Shown: one piece after another, positions 24,101 through 33,423 of the stretch
Layout: every line of letters begins with the position of its first letter
Numbering within the stretch: position 1 is the stretch's first letter
DNA from: a virus
Reading direction: 5' to 3' (one strand)
Virus record (IMG/VR): IMGVR_UViG_3300025154_000140
Span: 1 to 49,663 of that record
DNA length: 49,663 nt
Translations under genes and position numbers: made by a program
The notes under the pieces: generated by a model
Databases searched by the model: none
The model's input: the letters and a program-made list of their open reading frames with translations, nothing else
Told to the model about the DNA's origin: nothing

Positions 24101-27100
24101 CCTGAAGACTATGTTCGCGATGGCAATAAGTATGTGTTTAATAAAAATCAACTTCAATCTATTCCCACGACTCGGACAGAATCAAAAAAGCTCGGGTTTA
24201 ACAAAAATACTCCAGTTCAAAAGATTGAAGACTTCGGTGAAAAAATAGGAGGAGCCAAGAAAGATTTGTGGAAAAGCAAATTTGCCGATGCTTTCAATAA
24301 AGATACCAGGCAAGTTCCGCTTTCCGAATCATTTCCCGAACCTGATTACAATGCTCTTCTTGAATCAGGTTTAAGCAAGAAAGCCGTGGCGTTTATTCAT
24401 ACCATAAGAGATACTATACCCTCCAAGCCCAGACGATGGGGACTCGATAAATATGCAAAAGGAGTCGAAGAGTCAAGGGAAACGGCAAGGCTTATAATAG
24501 AAGGTAAAATAAACGATGATTCTATAACTGAAACTCTGCATAAATTACATAAGAATTCTCAAGGGCTTTATGCGTTATATGAAGCAATGGGACATGATCG
24601 GTCTTTGAAAGACTATTCTATAGGCATGCATTATTATGAGCTTTATAATGGGATAAAGCAGAACGTAAATAAATGGGCTATATCGGATACCAATACCCAT
24701 AGAGATATTATACATGCCGACACCGCAGAAGACGCTATTGAGAAATTCAAGAAATATCTTGACGGTCTTTCCGAATCAGGCAAGAACAAGAAAATTGAAT
24801 TCGTTATTTATTCAAAAAGCAACGAAAAGGGGAAGTATTACATCAGCAAAAAAACAGGGTCAAATTACATCGATCTAAAGAGTTTTGATAATGTTGAAGA
24901 TGCGAAAAAATATCGTATCGATAATTACAGTGACCTTGTAAATCTTCTCGAAAAAAGTAAATACATTCCTGAAACAAGAACGGATACAAACCGCGAACGA
25001 GTCGGCAAAGACTATCGGCAAGGGAAAGATGTTACTCCTGAAATGTTTACTTCCGCATTCGGTTTTCGTGGTATCGAATTCGGGAATTGGGTTGCAAAAA
25101 CAGAAGAACGGCAGGCGTCTCTTAACCGGGCGTTTGATGCTCTTCATGATCTCGCTGATATCCTTGGAGTTGCGACACAAGCACTATCCCTCAATGGACA
25201 ACTCGGGCTTGCATTTGGAGCGCGAGGAGCCGGAGGTCGGAATTCCGCAGCGGCTCATTACGAACTGGACAAAGTTGTAATTAACCTGACAAGAAAGAAT
25301 GGCGCCGGATCGCTTGCTCATGAATGGTGGCATGCCTTGGATAATTATTTTCCCAGGATGAGGGACAAGCCGGCCGGACATCTTACTACGATGCCTTTCG
25401 CGTTACGAAATAAAGACGGCAGTGTCAATGATTCTGTTCGTTCTGAAATGATAAATGCTTTCGATGATGTCATGAAAGCCATATATCGCAGTGAAATGAA
25501 AACAAGATCAAAACGGCTTGATTCAACAAGGACAAAAGAATATTGGGCAAAAGATGTTGAAATGTCTGCGAGGGCTTTCGAAAGCTATATTCTCAACAAA
25601 ATAGAAGGAAAAGAATTCAGCAATGATTATCTTGTGAATATAGTCAATGAAGAAGCGTTTCAAAAAGATGCAGAAGAGCATGGCGGAAACTCTTCTTATC
25701 CGTATCCACTCAAGGCCGAACAGCAGGAAATAGATGCAGTTTTTGATAAATTCTTTGATACAATCGAAGAAAAGGAAGAAAACGGCAAGCATGTTCTTTA
25801 CCGCAGCTCTGAATACGGGAATATTCGCGGCGGCGACAAAATCAGGGCGCGGCGGATCATCCGGGAAATGACAGGTTCAATCGACAATGTCCGGTTTGCG
25901 GAAAAACTGTTCAGTAATGATGGTCAAGAGGTATTAGGCAAATACGAAGACGCCTATATCGACATTGCAGAAAACAAAGGAAATATCGAGGACACGGCCA
26001 GGCATGAAGCCTTGCACTATGCCTATGATTTACTTTTAACCGAACGCGAAGCGCAAATATTCAATGAAGCCGCATCTGCCCAGGAACTTAATCACGAACA
26101 AGCGATCGAGGGCATCAATAAATTTGCTCATGATCATTCCGGACTCAGAGGCAAAGCCCGTTTGATTGCCGGGCGCATAATCAGACGCATACGGCAGCTT
26201 TTCGGAGCCGAGCGCATGATTGACCGGATCAATGAGATTTATGACCGGGCATTGTCCAGAAAATATGCAGAGCGTGAACTGACCGGCAAAAGTAATTATG
26301 GCGGCGAAGTTCAGTACATGTCGCAGAACGAACGGAAAAACCTTACCGGACTGATAGAGCAGTTCAAAAAAGAACTTGACAATGTCGAAATGAATAAAGA
26401 GCAAAAGGGTATTTACGATGTTATAACCGGCAATAAACGAATTACTCAAATCAGAAAAAATGATTTAGACAACCTGGCAGGATTTGTAAATCTTGAAAAA
26501 GGGTCGGGAGAATTTGGTGCAACTCATATCATGGCAAAACATTTTGACGGTACATCGGGAAAAGTAACAGCCAGAGAAATTATCAATATCGGTGAAGTTA
26601 TCAGACATGGCAAGATAAGGGGGAATGGTGACAGGCATATTTATACATTATGGGAAAATAATCAAAGATACCGAGCTATTGTTCTCACTGATGGAAAGAA
26701 GCAAAGTGTAATCACATTCTATTCAAATAAAACGGCATATTCACCCGGGGATCATACTGTCCCCGATGGCACTAAGACCAATGATGAATATGCCTTTAGC
26801 AACTCAGGCGGGAGTCATAATGCTCCGCTAGCACAAAAGGCCGTAACCCAAGCTCCTAAAACTATTATACATGAAAATAATGAAAATGTCAAGGAATTGA
26901 ATCAGAATGAAAAAAATGAGCCGGACGACAACTTTTATTCCAACCGCAAGGCAGAAACGCGGGGCAATATGGCCTCGCCGCGTGTTGAATCCGACTCAAA
27001 GGATTTTCCCCACACTCGAATATCCGAATCGGATAATCTAAGGTCAGACTCCACGCAGGAGCAAAAGACCGTGGCGGAGGAAATCCCAGACAGTATAAAT

Positions 27101-30100
27101 GACAAAACCGATAAAAGCAAATACCGGACGCTCGAAGTCGCGGAAATGACTCATGAAAGCGAAATGAAACAGAATGCCCAGCATATAAGTTTTGCCCGTG
27201 AATGGCTCAATACTCTTTTTGAAAAGGATACGAATGCCAAAACGGACGTTCGCTTCCTGAGTCCGTTGCTTCAAACGATTTTCTACTACAGTAAGAAAGT
27301 TCCAGCGCTCGGACGGGTATTTGATTCTGCAATGCGTCTGCGCGACAATAAATATTTCTATGAAAACATGATTTTTAATGCCGATAGCGGCATGGGCGAA
27401 TCGGAGCTTGAGCCGATAGTCAAATTCAGCAAGGCAAACAAAGCGGAGTGGACACGGCTTTCAAAAGATTATCTTTGGAAACGCGATATAGATGCAGTCG
27501 GATACAAAGTCAGGCAGAGCGATGATGGCACAGTTTTCCGGATATACACGCCTGAAAATATACTCATAGATCAATTTTCCAATGAAAACGCCGCATGGGA
27601 AGCCGCGTGGCGTGCCGAAGTCCAAGACATGAAAAAAGCCGGGTGGAGTAACGGGGCTTGTGAAACCGTCCTCAAACTTCGCCGGATCATGGGGCGGCAA
27701 TATGAAATTCTCAAAAACGGCGTTGAACAGCAGAAAAAGGCATTGAAAGAACTCGGCGCCGAAATGCCCGAAATCAGCGGCATTGACATTTTCGAAGAAT
27801 TAAAAAAGATGGGCGACCGGAGGGGATATTATATGCCCAGAATGCGACACGGGAATCATATGCTATGGGCGCATAAAACCGGAGAGAATCCTCGACTCGA
27901 AATATTCGATACAAAACTCATGAGAGCCAAACGCGCATCGGAATTGCGGCGTAATGGTTATACCGCGGAAATGTCGCAAAGCAATACTCCGTCCGAGGAT
28001 GTTTTTGCCGGAAGCGATATTACCGCGATGAATGACCTTATCAATAATGCGATGGATCGGATTCGCAAAAGCGATGAACTGACATTTGAACGGTTCGGGC
28101 TTACGGGAGAATGGATTGATTACCCATTGAAAAACAGCAAAACGGAGCGGCATTTCGTTATTTCCGGAGGCAATACCAGTATTCACCATAATCTATTCAA
28201 GGAATTCGGCGGCAATTATTACGGGGATATGTGGCATTTTAAGGATCGTAAAAAGAGCTTTGAAAAAACGATCCTGAAAGCGATTGCCCATGTTGAAGGC
28301 GCCGCTATTGTTCAGACTGACGCAATAGGCCGTGCGCTGGCTGAACAGATCGCTGCCATAATTCATAGCCATGGTTCGAGATCGCACAAGATCAAACGCG
28401 ATGATCGGACGGGAAAAGATGTTTATCTCGGCTTTGAAGAGGATATTATCCAAGCTGCGACACTCACGGGCAGAGCTATTGCCGGGGGAAGCGCAAAACG
28501 AATTATGGCTAAAGAAATGCTGGAAGCTTTCACAGGTCATGACTTGAAATGGAAAGATTATAAAGCTGAACACATGCCGAAAGACGTTAAGCTTGGCTCT
28601 CCTGAATATTATCAGGCGATGGAAGATACCTGGAATGGTTATCAGGATACCGTCAGAGCGCGCGGTATAGAATCTTCCAAGCAGAAAATAGCTTACCGTG
28701 AAGGTAAGAGCTTCATGAATGATATGCTCCGCAATGAAGAACCTATGGAGCGCGTTTTCGGCATTATCAAAGGAATAGCCGCATTTAAATTCCTTTCCGG
28801 AGTTTCTTCAGGGGTAATAAACCTTACCGCACTGGCAACCAGCGTTCCGGCCGCAATGAAATCATTCGGAAATATCGGATTCGTACGCTCTGGTTTTCTT
28901 CTCATCGCGGCCTCAAACAGATATACCCGCTATATGATGCGGAAAAAATTTGGGATAGGAAAGACTATGTCCGATAATGAAGAATGGCTTTTTGGCGAAA
29001 TTACACGCCGGGGCTGGGATGCCGACTTGCAGAATCAGGAATTGACCGGAGCAACTATGACATGGGGCGATAAAACTTGGAGAAGTATTGTCGATTTGTC
29101 AATGATTGTTTTCAGTACGACTGAACGATTAAACCGCGCTTCAACCATTGCCGCAGCGTATAACGGAATGGCTGAAAAATTTGACGGTGAACTACCCGAA
29201 AGGCAAAGGGACAATCTTCTGCTTAAAGCAAAAGAAATTTCCGATAAAGCGCATGGTGTATATGGAAAAGAAAATTTGCCGTCCTGGGCGCGTGGAGCAT
29301 CTGCCGGGGCTCATGTGGCGCGGTCATTTTACATGTACAAGACATTTACTCATAATTATCTTCAGTTAATGGGGGAAATGTTCAAGGGCAAGAAAGTCTC
29401 ATCATTTGCCTGGATGACGATTGCGCCGGCAATAGTCGGAGGATATTCGGCAAATGCATTAGAACCCATATTGAAAGCGCTGGCGTCCCTGATTCCCGGA
29501 CTCCCCGATGATCCGGAAGAAGCCCTTTATAAATGGCTCCAAAAAACATTTGGTAAAACGGCGGAACGTTTCGGGCGTTCAGGGCTGGCCGGACTTTTAG
29601 GATTGAACCTCAAGGGTTCTATGGCAATCGGTTCATTTGAACTTCCGACAACAATAGATGAAGTGCTTGGCGCTCCTTATGCAATGGGGACAAGCGTCTT
29701 CAATGGAGGGAAGAACATTCTACGTGGCGATTGGATTAAGGGAGCCGAAGAGCTTTCTCCGCGTTTTGCAACCGGCCCTATTAAAGCATATAGGGAATAT
29801 ACCGAAGGTGTTACCAGCAAGAGCAATCAGCCGCTTTACTGGGGCAATGAGCGTTTAAAAGCAGATTATTATGATGCCTTATTGCGCTTTGCCGGATTCA
29901 ACCCGGCTGAGATATCGGAAAAAAGAGAAGCACAGTGGAGTGAAAAACAAGTTGAAGCAAAATACGGCGAAGAGCGCAAGATTATCTATGTAAAAGTGCG
30001 CCGTTTCCTGCTCGATGGCGGCGCAACTGCGGAATGGACAGATATTCTCAGGGAAATAATGGAGTATAATGCCAGAGTCAGAAGCCGCGAGCTTCATAAT

Positions 30101-30307
30101 GTACCCCTGATTACGTCCAGCTCATTAAGAATCCTTCAGCGGAAAATGAATACGCCTGAAAAACGTGAACAATTAAGAGGCGCAGAACCGGAAGAAGACA
30201 GAAAGAGGGAAGATTTATCGACGTTCTCGTTTGAGGATGAACCTGATTCGGAAAACGAGAGAAGGTCAAGATCGAGGCGCGCAAACAGGCGACAGACGAG
30301 AAGGTAA
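21104..30307 (+). CDS. Giant polyvalent internal virion (ejection) protein
   Basis: At 3067 residues this is the last virion gene. Visible parts in order: two DISDF[N/D]PD repeats (residues 8-19, 35-46); a phage domain with FYGELKRPDGG (about 170-250); Gly-rich hydrophobic helices (about 310-490); a helix-rich disordered region; an AT-rich insert (about 840-1020); an LPD1-like domain with metallopeptidase motif HEWWH (1406-1410); a second HEALH (1634-1638); a PBECR-like nuclease domain with ATHIMAKHF (H1808) and a VIRHGKI element; a long helical region; and hydrophobic helices near 2550-2760. Polyvalent proteins are injected with phage DNA and carry counter-host activities. Which domains are active is not shown here. 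Confidence 0.85.
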   Translation: MSLRHVPVDISDFNPDEFLKSTASNSSQSAMTGTIDISDFDPDSFLGTKKEVSQEEIRAAFPEPSRVRSPEERDYREFLTLHGVNPATGGYNVETKLPETMANKAVKSFESGTLQAGASLAAVPGFVGGIDRALRASALEKRKAFGDPIVDIIPQEYRDSLEKRTDGSFKGKGFYGELKRPDGGVSTELSFGTSDVEPGKEVEIPALVPGLSQEQKDYLLSTKPEESSKKNPQMWDSIVGQAVNFAKERKAKGLPYFASNTEQPIDKQDWIDVLDGTAKFMKDKAAKRMQTVSGGLDIIDTFKQKGTAAGVEQILYGVVNQVPNLATQIAALSLTGGTGSLAYMGVTSAADKRIDIKDNPNMSEWGKIANELGTGGFEIFGERIGGLPILKRIMGDAPKKAIKKGVTNFLKTIGFDMFQEGGSEVVTQIGQNLTDMLTGNTDKPLSEMTIREKAQKLGQGAVDAGIIGGVMGGGMGTVEYAGKPKISTDERTDLLNDSKTSTSSNELENVPESQAINFPASGGIDFDSMGKDELSAYITDKTGQAPSSLARIEDLAEDAKAIQNAEAIENASNAQAASEAQMIEPQQEIQQEQISEEELPVPESAAPEVNSAMQAGVKPEILPADNAMAQPLLGIAEGPGDIPVTSLNIEEALRIMKESEVDYTLDAPQRLPSQNIETTAKLDLLVPAQEKGNVAFTPTPELIPNIAEEQKQSDDNKLPEADNRPVNIESVKTPSGWTKNLLKAQVYARRLGLPVRLNDKTLGLDQLVKNIKEVLKEQKRSTSPKAETFDQWQAQYEKELREKFNNEEDVKKNLDAVEWARHRWGLKGIASRANLLKKTVLANGKKTKNKAPELMTPEERYHSEWESPDFPGKANKATKPNYEKIKLETGLDFDVVGYQLIPKQPNRFQKRQIFTSSDVQNIRAALREQGHNSIVNDYYISDADSKIKVGDGQIIKLDGGLGKDYSLPTAPIHFREIKDAIAKHNPVSALAIESFEIKLPEDYVRDGNKYVFNKNQLQSIPTTRTESKKLGFNKNTPVQKIEDFGEKIGGAKKDLWKSKFADAFNKDTRQVPLSESFPEPDYNALLESGLSKKAVAFIHTIRDTIPSKPRRWGLDKYAKGVEESRETARLIIEGKINDDSITETLHKLHKNSQGLYALYEAMGHDRSLKDYSIGMHYYELYNGIKQNVNKWAISDTNTHRDIIHADTAEDAIEKFKKYLDGLSESGKNKKIEFVIYSKSNEKGKYYISKKTGSNYIDLKSFDNVEDAKKYRIDNYSDLVNLLEKSKYIPETRTDTNRERVGKDYRQGKDVTPEMFTSAFGFRGIEFGNWVAKTEERQASLNRAFDALHDLADILGVATQALSLNGQLGLAFGARGAGGRNSAAAHYELDKVVINLTRKNGAGSLAHEWWHALDNYFPRMRDKPAGHLTTMPFALRNKDGSVNDSVRSEMINAFDDVMKAIYRSEMKTRSKRLDSTRTKEYWAKDVEMSARAFESYILNKIEGKEFSNDYLVNIVNEEAFQKDAEEHGGNSSYPYPLKAEQQEIDAVFDKFFDTIEEKEENGKHVLYRSSEYGNIRGGDKIRARRIIREMTGSIDNVRFAEKLFSNDGQEVLGKYEDAYIDIAENKGNIEDTARHEALHYAYDLLLTEREAQIFNEAASAQELNHEQAIEGINKFAHDHSGLRGKARLIAGRIIRRIRQLFGAERMIDRINEIYDRALSRKYAERELTGKSNYGGEVQYMSQNERKNLTGLIEQFKKELDNVEMNKEQKGIYDVITGNKRITQIRKNDLDNLAGFVNLEKGSGEFGATHIMAKHFDGTSGKVTAREIINIGEVIRHGKIRGNGDRHIYTLWENNQRYRAIVLTDGKKQSVITFYSNKTAYSPGDHTVPDGTKTNDEYAFSNSGGSHNAPLAQKAVTQAPKTIIHENNENVKELNQNEKNEPDDNFYSNRKAETRGNMASPRVESDSKDFPHTRISESDNLRSDSTQEQKTVAEEIPDSINDKTDKSKYRTLEVAEMTHESEMKQNAQHISFAREWLNTLFEKDTNAKTDVRFLSPLLQTIFYYSKKVPALGRVFDSAMRLRDNKYFYENMIFNADSGMGESELEPIVKFSKANKAEWTRLSKDYLWKRDIDAVGYKVRQSDDGTVFRIYTPENILIDQFSNENAAWEAAWRAEVQDMKKAGWSNGACETVLKLRRIMGRQYEILKNGVEQQKKALKELGAEMPEISGIDIFEELKKMGDRRGYYMPRMRHGNHMLWAHKTGENPRLEIFDTKLMRAKRASELRRNGYTAEMSQSNTPSEDVFAGSDITAMNDLINNAMDRIRKSDELTFERFGLTGEWIDYPLKNSKTERHFVISGGNTSIHHNLFKEFGGNYYGDMWHFKDRKKSFEKTILKAIAHVEGAAIVQTDAIGRALAEQIAAIIHSHGSRSHKIKRDDRTGKDVYLGFEEDIIQAATLTGRAIAGGSAKRIMAKEMLEAFTGHDLKWKDYKAEHMPKDVKLGSPEYYQAMEDTWNGYQDTVRARGIESSKQKIAYREGKSFMNDMLRNEEPMERVFGIIKGIAAFKFLSGVSSGVINLTALATSVPAAMKSFGNIGFVRSGFLLIAASNRYTRYMMRKKFGIGKTMSDNEEWLFGEITRRGWDADLQNQELTGATMTWGDKTWRSIVDLSMIVFSTTERLNRASTIAAAYNGMAEKFDGELPERQRDNLLLKAKEISDKAHGVYGKENLPSWARGASAGAHVARSFYMYKTFTHNYLQLMGEMFKGKKVSSFAWMTIAPAIVGGYSANALEPILKALASLIPGLPDDPEEALYKWLQKTFGKTAERFGRSGLAGLLGLNLKGSMAIGSFELPTTIDEVLGAPYAMGTSVFNGGKNILRGDWIKGAEELSPRFATGPIKAYREYTEGVTSKSNQPLYWGNERLKADYYDALLRFAGFNPAEISEKREAQWSEKQVEAKYGEERKIIYVKVRRFLLDGGATAEWTDILREIMEYNARVRSRELHNVPLITSSSLRILQRKMNTPEKREQLRGAEPEEDRKREDLSTFSFEDEPDSENERRSRSRRANRRQTRR

Positions 30308-30315
30308 AACTATGG

Positions 30316-30333
30316 GGGATATGATTATATCCC
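30316..30333. terminator. Convergent hairpin, possible bidirectional terminator
   Basis: GGGATAT pairs with ATATCCC around a GATT loop in the 17 bases between the plus-strand block and the end of the minus-strand gene, whose TAA (30327-30325) lies inside it. T-runs are weak on both sides, so termination may be partial. Confidence 0.5.
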
Positions 30334-31254
30334 TCCTCTTTCTGTCCATACACGTTCACGCCAAGCAAATTTAGAATCTTCAACCATTTCAGATATAAAC
30401 CCTGCTTTGGTTTTCTTTAGTTTTTCTCTGGCAACCTTGAACTCCCAAGCGGTTTTTTCCATTCCTTTTAACTTATCTGACAGTTCGGCGGTCTGTTGTT
30501 GTAACTGTTGGATTTTAATATTGAGACCTTTTATTATAGCCCAAGCTCCAGTATTTCTTGTCTGTGAAGTTGTCGTAGCATGAGCATCTATATCTCCAGT
30601 AATTTTAGTAGTGGTAGTTGTGGTTTTTTCATTTAGTTTCATTTGTTCGAAAACCGTAGTCCGCTTTTGTTCTAATTGCGAAATCTCTTGAAGTTTTGAA
30701 TCTATCAATGTTTTGCCATGTTGAATAACATCTTCTATTCTGCGAACTTCACAATTGGGGATAATAAACTCACTAGAAAATAAATTATCATCACCCCCTA
30801 ATCTAAGATATTTATCACCTTGAACCACAATAAGAGATAAATCACTTGAAAGGAAAAGCTCACCAGTCATAAAAATATTCAACATGTCTTGTTTTTGTTT
30901 TATATTTTTTAAATGGTTTTGTTTTCGCTCAAGGTCTAATTTTTTCTCGTATTCTGCAATTTTTTCTTTATTCGCTTGCTCTTTTTTTGCAAGTTGTTGC
31001 TGTGCATCAAGCACCTCTTTTTGGTGAGCTAGTTCTTTTTTAAACGAATATCCCAATTGTTTTTGCGAATCCTCAGACATTTCAATGAACTTCAAGAAGG
31101 CAACGCCTTCGGCATGCTGAATATCAACACCGGACGGAGTTTTATTCAGTACTGTTACATCTTTGAATTCGCGGCCATCAAGCATTTTTATATCGACAGC
31201 TGAGAGCTGGCAAGTTATTCCAATGGCAAGCAGTAGCAAGAAAAGCTTTTTCAT
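30325..31254 (-). CDS. Secreted coiled-coil protein, possible lysogenic cargo gene
   Basis: The 309-residue protein has a clear signal peptide (KKLFLLLLAIGITCQLSA, cut before VDIK). A short domain follows (VDIKMLDGREFKDVTVLNKT, then DIQHAEGVAFLKFIE), of a type I associate with secreted proteins of Verrucomicrobiota and relatives. The rest is charged coiled coil (about 75-120 and 185-300) with a Thr-rich break (EKTTTTTTKI). It is the last gene of the minus-strand block, separated from the gene before it by 74 bases, with a GGGGGA ribosome site. It looks host-derived (a moron). Its role is unknown. Confidence 0.65.
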   Translation of the reverse strand: MKKLFLLLLAIGITCQLSAVDIKMLDGREFKDVTVLNKTPSGVDIQHAEGVAFLKFIEMSEDSQKQLGYSFKKELAHQKEVLDAQQQLAKKEQANKEKIAEYEKKLDLERKQNHLKNIKQKQDMLNIFMTGELFLSSDLSLIVVQGDKYLRLGGDDNLFSSEFIIPNCEVRRIEDVIQHGKTLIDSKLQEISQLEQKRTTVFEQMKLNEKTTTTTTKITGDIDAHATTTSQTRNTGAWAIIKGLNIKIQQLQQQTAELSDKLKGMEKTAWEFKVAREKLKKTKAGFISEMVEDSKFAWRERVWTERGGI

Positions 31255-31328
31255 TATAAATCCCCCGTGTTATTATTGAATGCAAACACAATAATATTAC
31301 ACAAGTTGGGAAAAGTCAAATTTTACGC

Positions 31329-31964
31329 TCAATTCATTATCCTTGCAGGGTAACGGTCATATCCGGAAAGGGCGCATTTCAGGGAATGAAGGGCGGGGTA
31401 AACACCGTCCTGATCGGCATTGTATTCCTGGAGCTGCTGATAGACTTTGCCGTCTTTACTGTATTTGAGCTGCTGAAGAATATCTTTTTCAAATACCGTG
31501 TGCATAGCCTGATTGTCATCGCTCCATTTAATTTCGACAAAATGAGGTTTATTGGCAATCATCGGAGACCGCACGACCTGAAGACGGTATTTCTGACACG
31601 TCTCATGATCCTGGTGAAAATAGAAAGTATCGGCATAGTAGCGAGTCCAGCAATCATTGAACCAGGTAGAGAGACCCTTGAGCTTTATTCCTCCTTTTTC
31701 TCCATCGATCACATGGTCTATAGTGAAGAATTCCCGTTCTTCGAATACGTAAATTACATTGCTGACAAGATTGCGTCCGCACATAACCGCATATCCGGAA
31801 ATACTGCCGTCAACCGGCACGGGAAAGCATATACCGCCGCGCATGTAATAATGGCCTTCAGGAATGGGCGATCCCTCGTTAAAGTAAAGCGCGGAAGTTT
31901 GCCTTTCGGTATTGAAGTGCGCTAGGAACGGTCTGTATAAACTGGTTTCTTCATTCGAATTCAT
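31329..31964 (-). CDS. Hypothetical protein next to the terminase genes
   Basis: A 211-residue mixed alpha/beta protein, start chosen at 31964 because GGGAG lies about 11 bases upstream and the ATG is one base after the terminase stop. It has YFNEGSPIPEGHYYMRGG, then FEEREFFTIDHVIDGEKGG and HFVEIKWSDDNQAMHTVFEK, a few Cys and no membrane segment. It is the next gene after the large terminase subunit in the same operon, so a packaging or head-completion role is possible. Family not recognised. Confidence 0.55.
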   Translation of the reverse strand: MNSNEETSLYRPFLAHFNTERQTSALYFNEGSPIPEGHYYMRGGICFPVPVDGSISGYAVMCGRNLVSNVIYVFEEREFFTIDHVIDGEKGGIKLKGLSTWFNDCWTRYYADTFYFHQDHETCQKYRLQVVRSPMIANKPHFVEIKWSDDNQAMHTVFEKDILQQLKYSKDGKVYQQLQEYNADQDGVYPALHSLKCALSGYDRYPARIMN

Positions 31965-31965
31965 A

Positions 31966-33423
31966 TTATATTGCTCCCTGTCCAAGTTGTCCGCCGCCGA
32001 GACGGCCAAGTTTATTATATCGTTCAATAGCCAGCTGGTAGCCGCCCGTTATTGCATCAACAATGTCATCGTGAATTGCTGCCGGAAATTCTCCAAGCTG
32101 CTCCAGTGCCGCATTGTTCCAATAGGCTTTTCGCATATACACATGCCCGGCATCGAAAAGAGGCTCTACTTCTCCGGCGCGGACAACCTTATCAGAGTTG
32201 ACCTTGCATTTATATACGATTGATTTTCCTTTGAGCAGCTTTTTCAGTGTCGTATATGCGTCCTTGTATCCTGCGACGGCTTCAACCCCCTGCCAGACTG
32301 CCTGCCCGTCAGATTCAGCGGCGGAAGTAATCAGCTTATCGCGTTCCGGGGCTTCGGACTGGCATACTCGAATATCGTCAATGAAAAGGTGATAGAGTCC
32401 ATCAATATTGAGGACGCCGACTTTTGCTCCTGCAGTGTAATCCGGATCGTCTTTGGCACGTTCTTTTTCCGTGCTGGCCAAATCCCAGAAGCGCACCCAT
32501 GCAATATTGTCCGGCATGGTATCCACTATTTTGACATTCTCGACGTTAAGCATATTGCCGCCGCGCAGTGTCGGTTCTCCCTGAAGCAGTGCGGACGCTC
32601 CGTAATCGCCCAGGGTAGCAAATTGCCGCCTATACCATGACTCATCAAAGCGTTCAGTGAATAGATAAGAGCCATCATCTTGACGGGCTTTATAATGGAA
32701 TTTTTTAAATATCGGGAATTCGGGATTATAATCGGCATGTTCAGGATTGTTTCGATTATGGATATTCCCTGAAATATCATCGACATGCCAGCGGGTATTA
32801 AGAACGAGGCAGATATGAACCGGGGCAAGACGGCTGAAAAAGTCCTGTGAAAAGCTTTCCCATCGAGTTTCGCGTATGGTTTTTGCTTCTGCCTCCTTGC
32901 GGTTCTTTAAAAAGTCGTCGATTATGAGGAGATTTGCTCCTTTGCCGGTTGCGCCGCCGTCTGCTCCGACTGCAAAATATTTACCGGTATGCCCCTTGAT
33001 ATGACGCTCGGCAGTGTTATTACTCTGCCCGTCCAATTCCGCGTCGAATATCTCCAGATAAGCATGAGACATCATAATTGTTTTGACATCTTTAGAAAAT
33101 CCTTCTGAAAGAGTAGCTCCATAAGAAGCCTGGATTATTTCATCGTCCGGGAAATGGCCGAGGAAGTAGGCCGGAAGGTAGCGGCTGGAAATATCGCTTT
33201 TTCCATGTCTGAAGGGTACAACAATATCAAGATAGCTGCTGATCCCCTGCCTGTATAACTCAATAGCTTCATCAATGGCCGCACATATTTCCGCAGTGTG
33301 TTTTCCGACAATCAAAGGACTTGACTTCCGCATCCAGCAGTGCCGCATGAATTCAAGGAGACAATCTTTTGCCAGCGACGCCCGGCAAAGCTGTATCATT
33401 TCTGAGAATGAGATTTCAGCCAT
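31966..33423 (-). CDS. terL: Terminase large subunit
   Basis: The 485-residue protein has the ATPase-nuclease layout of phage terminase large subunits: a deviant Walker A PFRHGKS (70-76), a Walker B NLLIIDD (165-171), and a C-terminal RNase H-like nuclease region with VRFWDLASTEKE (first acidic residue) and FIDDIRV. It pumps DNA into the procapsid through the portal and cuts concatemers. It overlaps the small subunit gene by 28 bases, with GGGGAA before its ATG. It is encoded opposite to portal and capsid, which is uncommon. Confidence 0.93.
   Translation of the reverse strand: MAEISFSEMIQLCRASLAKDCLLEFMRHCWMRKSSPLIVGKHTAEICAAIDEAIELYRQGISSYLDIVVPFRHGKSDISSRYLPAYFLGHFPDDEIIQASYGATLSEGFSKDVKTIMMSHAYLEIFDAELDGQSNNTAERHIKGHTGKYFAVGADGGATGKGANLLIIDDFLKNRKEAEAKTIRETRWESFSQDFFSRLAPVHICLVLNTRWHVDDISGNIHNRNNPEHADYNPEFPIFKKFHYKARQDDGSYLFTERFDESWYRRQFATLGDYGASALLQGEPTLRGGNMLNVENVKIVDTMPDNIAWVRFWDLASTEKERAKDDPDYTAGAKVGVLNIDGLYHLFIDDIRVCQSEAPERDKLITSAAESDGQAVWQGVEAVAGYKDAYTTLKKLLKGKSIVYKCKVNSDKVVRAGEVEPLFDAGHVYMRKAYWNNAALEQLGEFPAAIHDDIVDAITGGYQLAIERYNKLGRLGGGQLGQGAI

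Noticed and set aside
31386-31925. 179-codon plus-strand frame near the terminase genes
   Set aside because: It lies opposite a better supported minus-strand gene in a continuous operon and would be the only plus-strand gene there.
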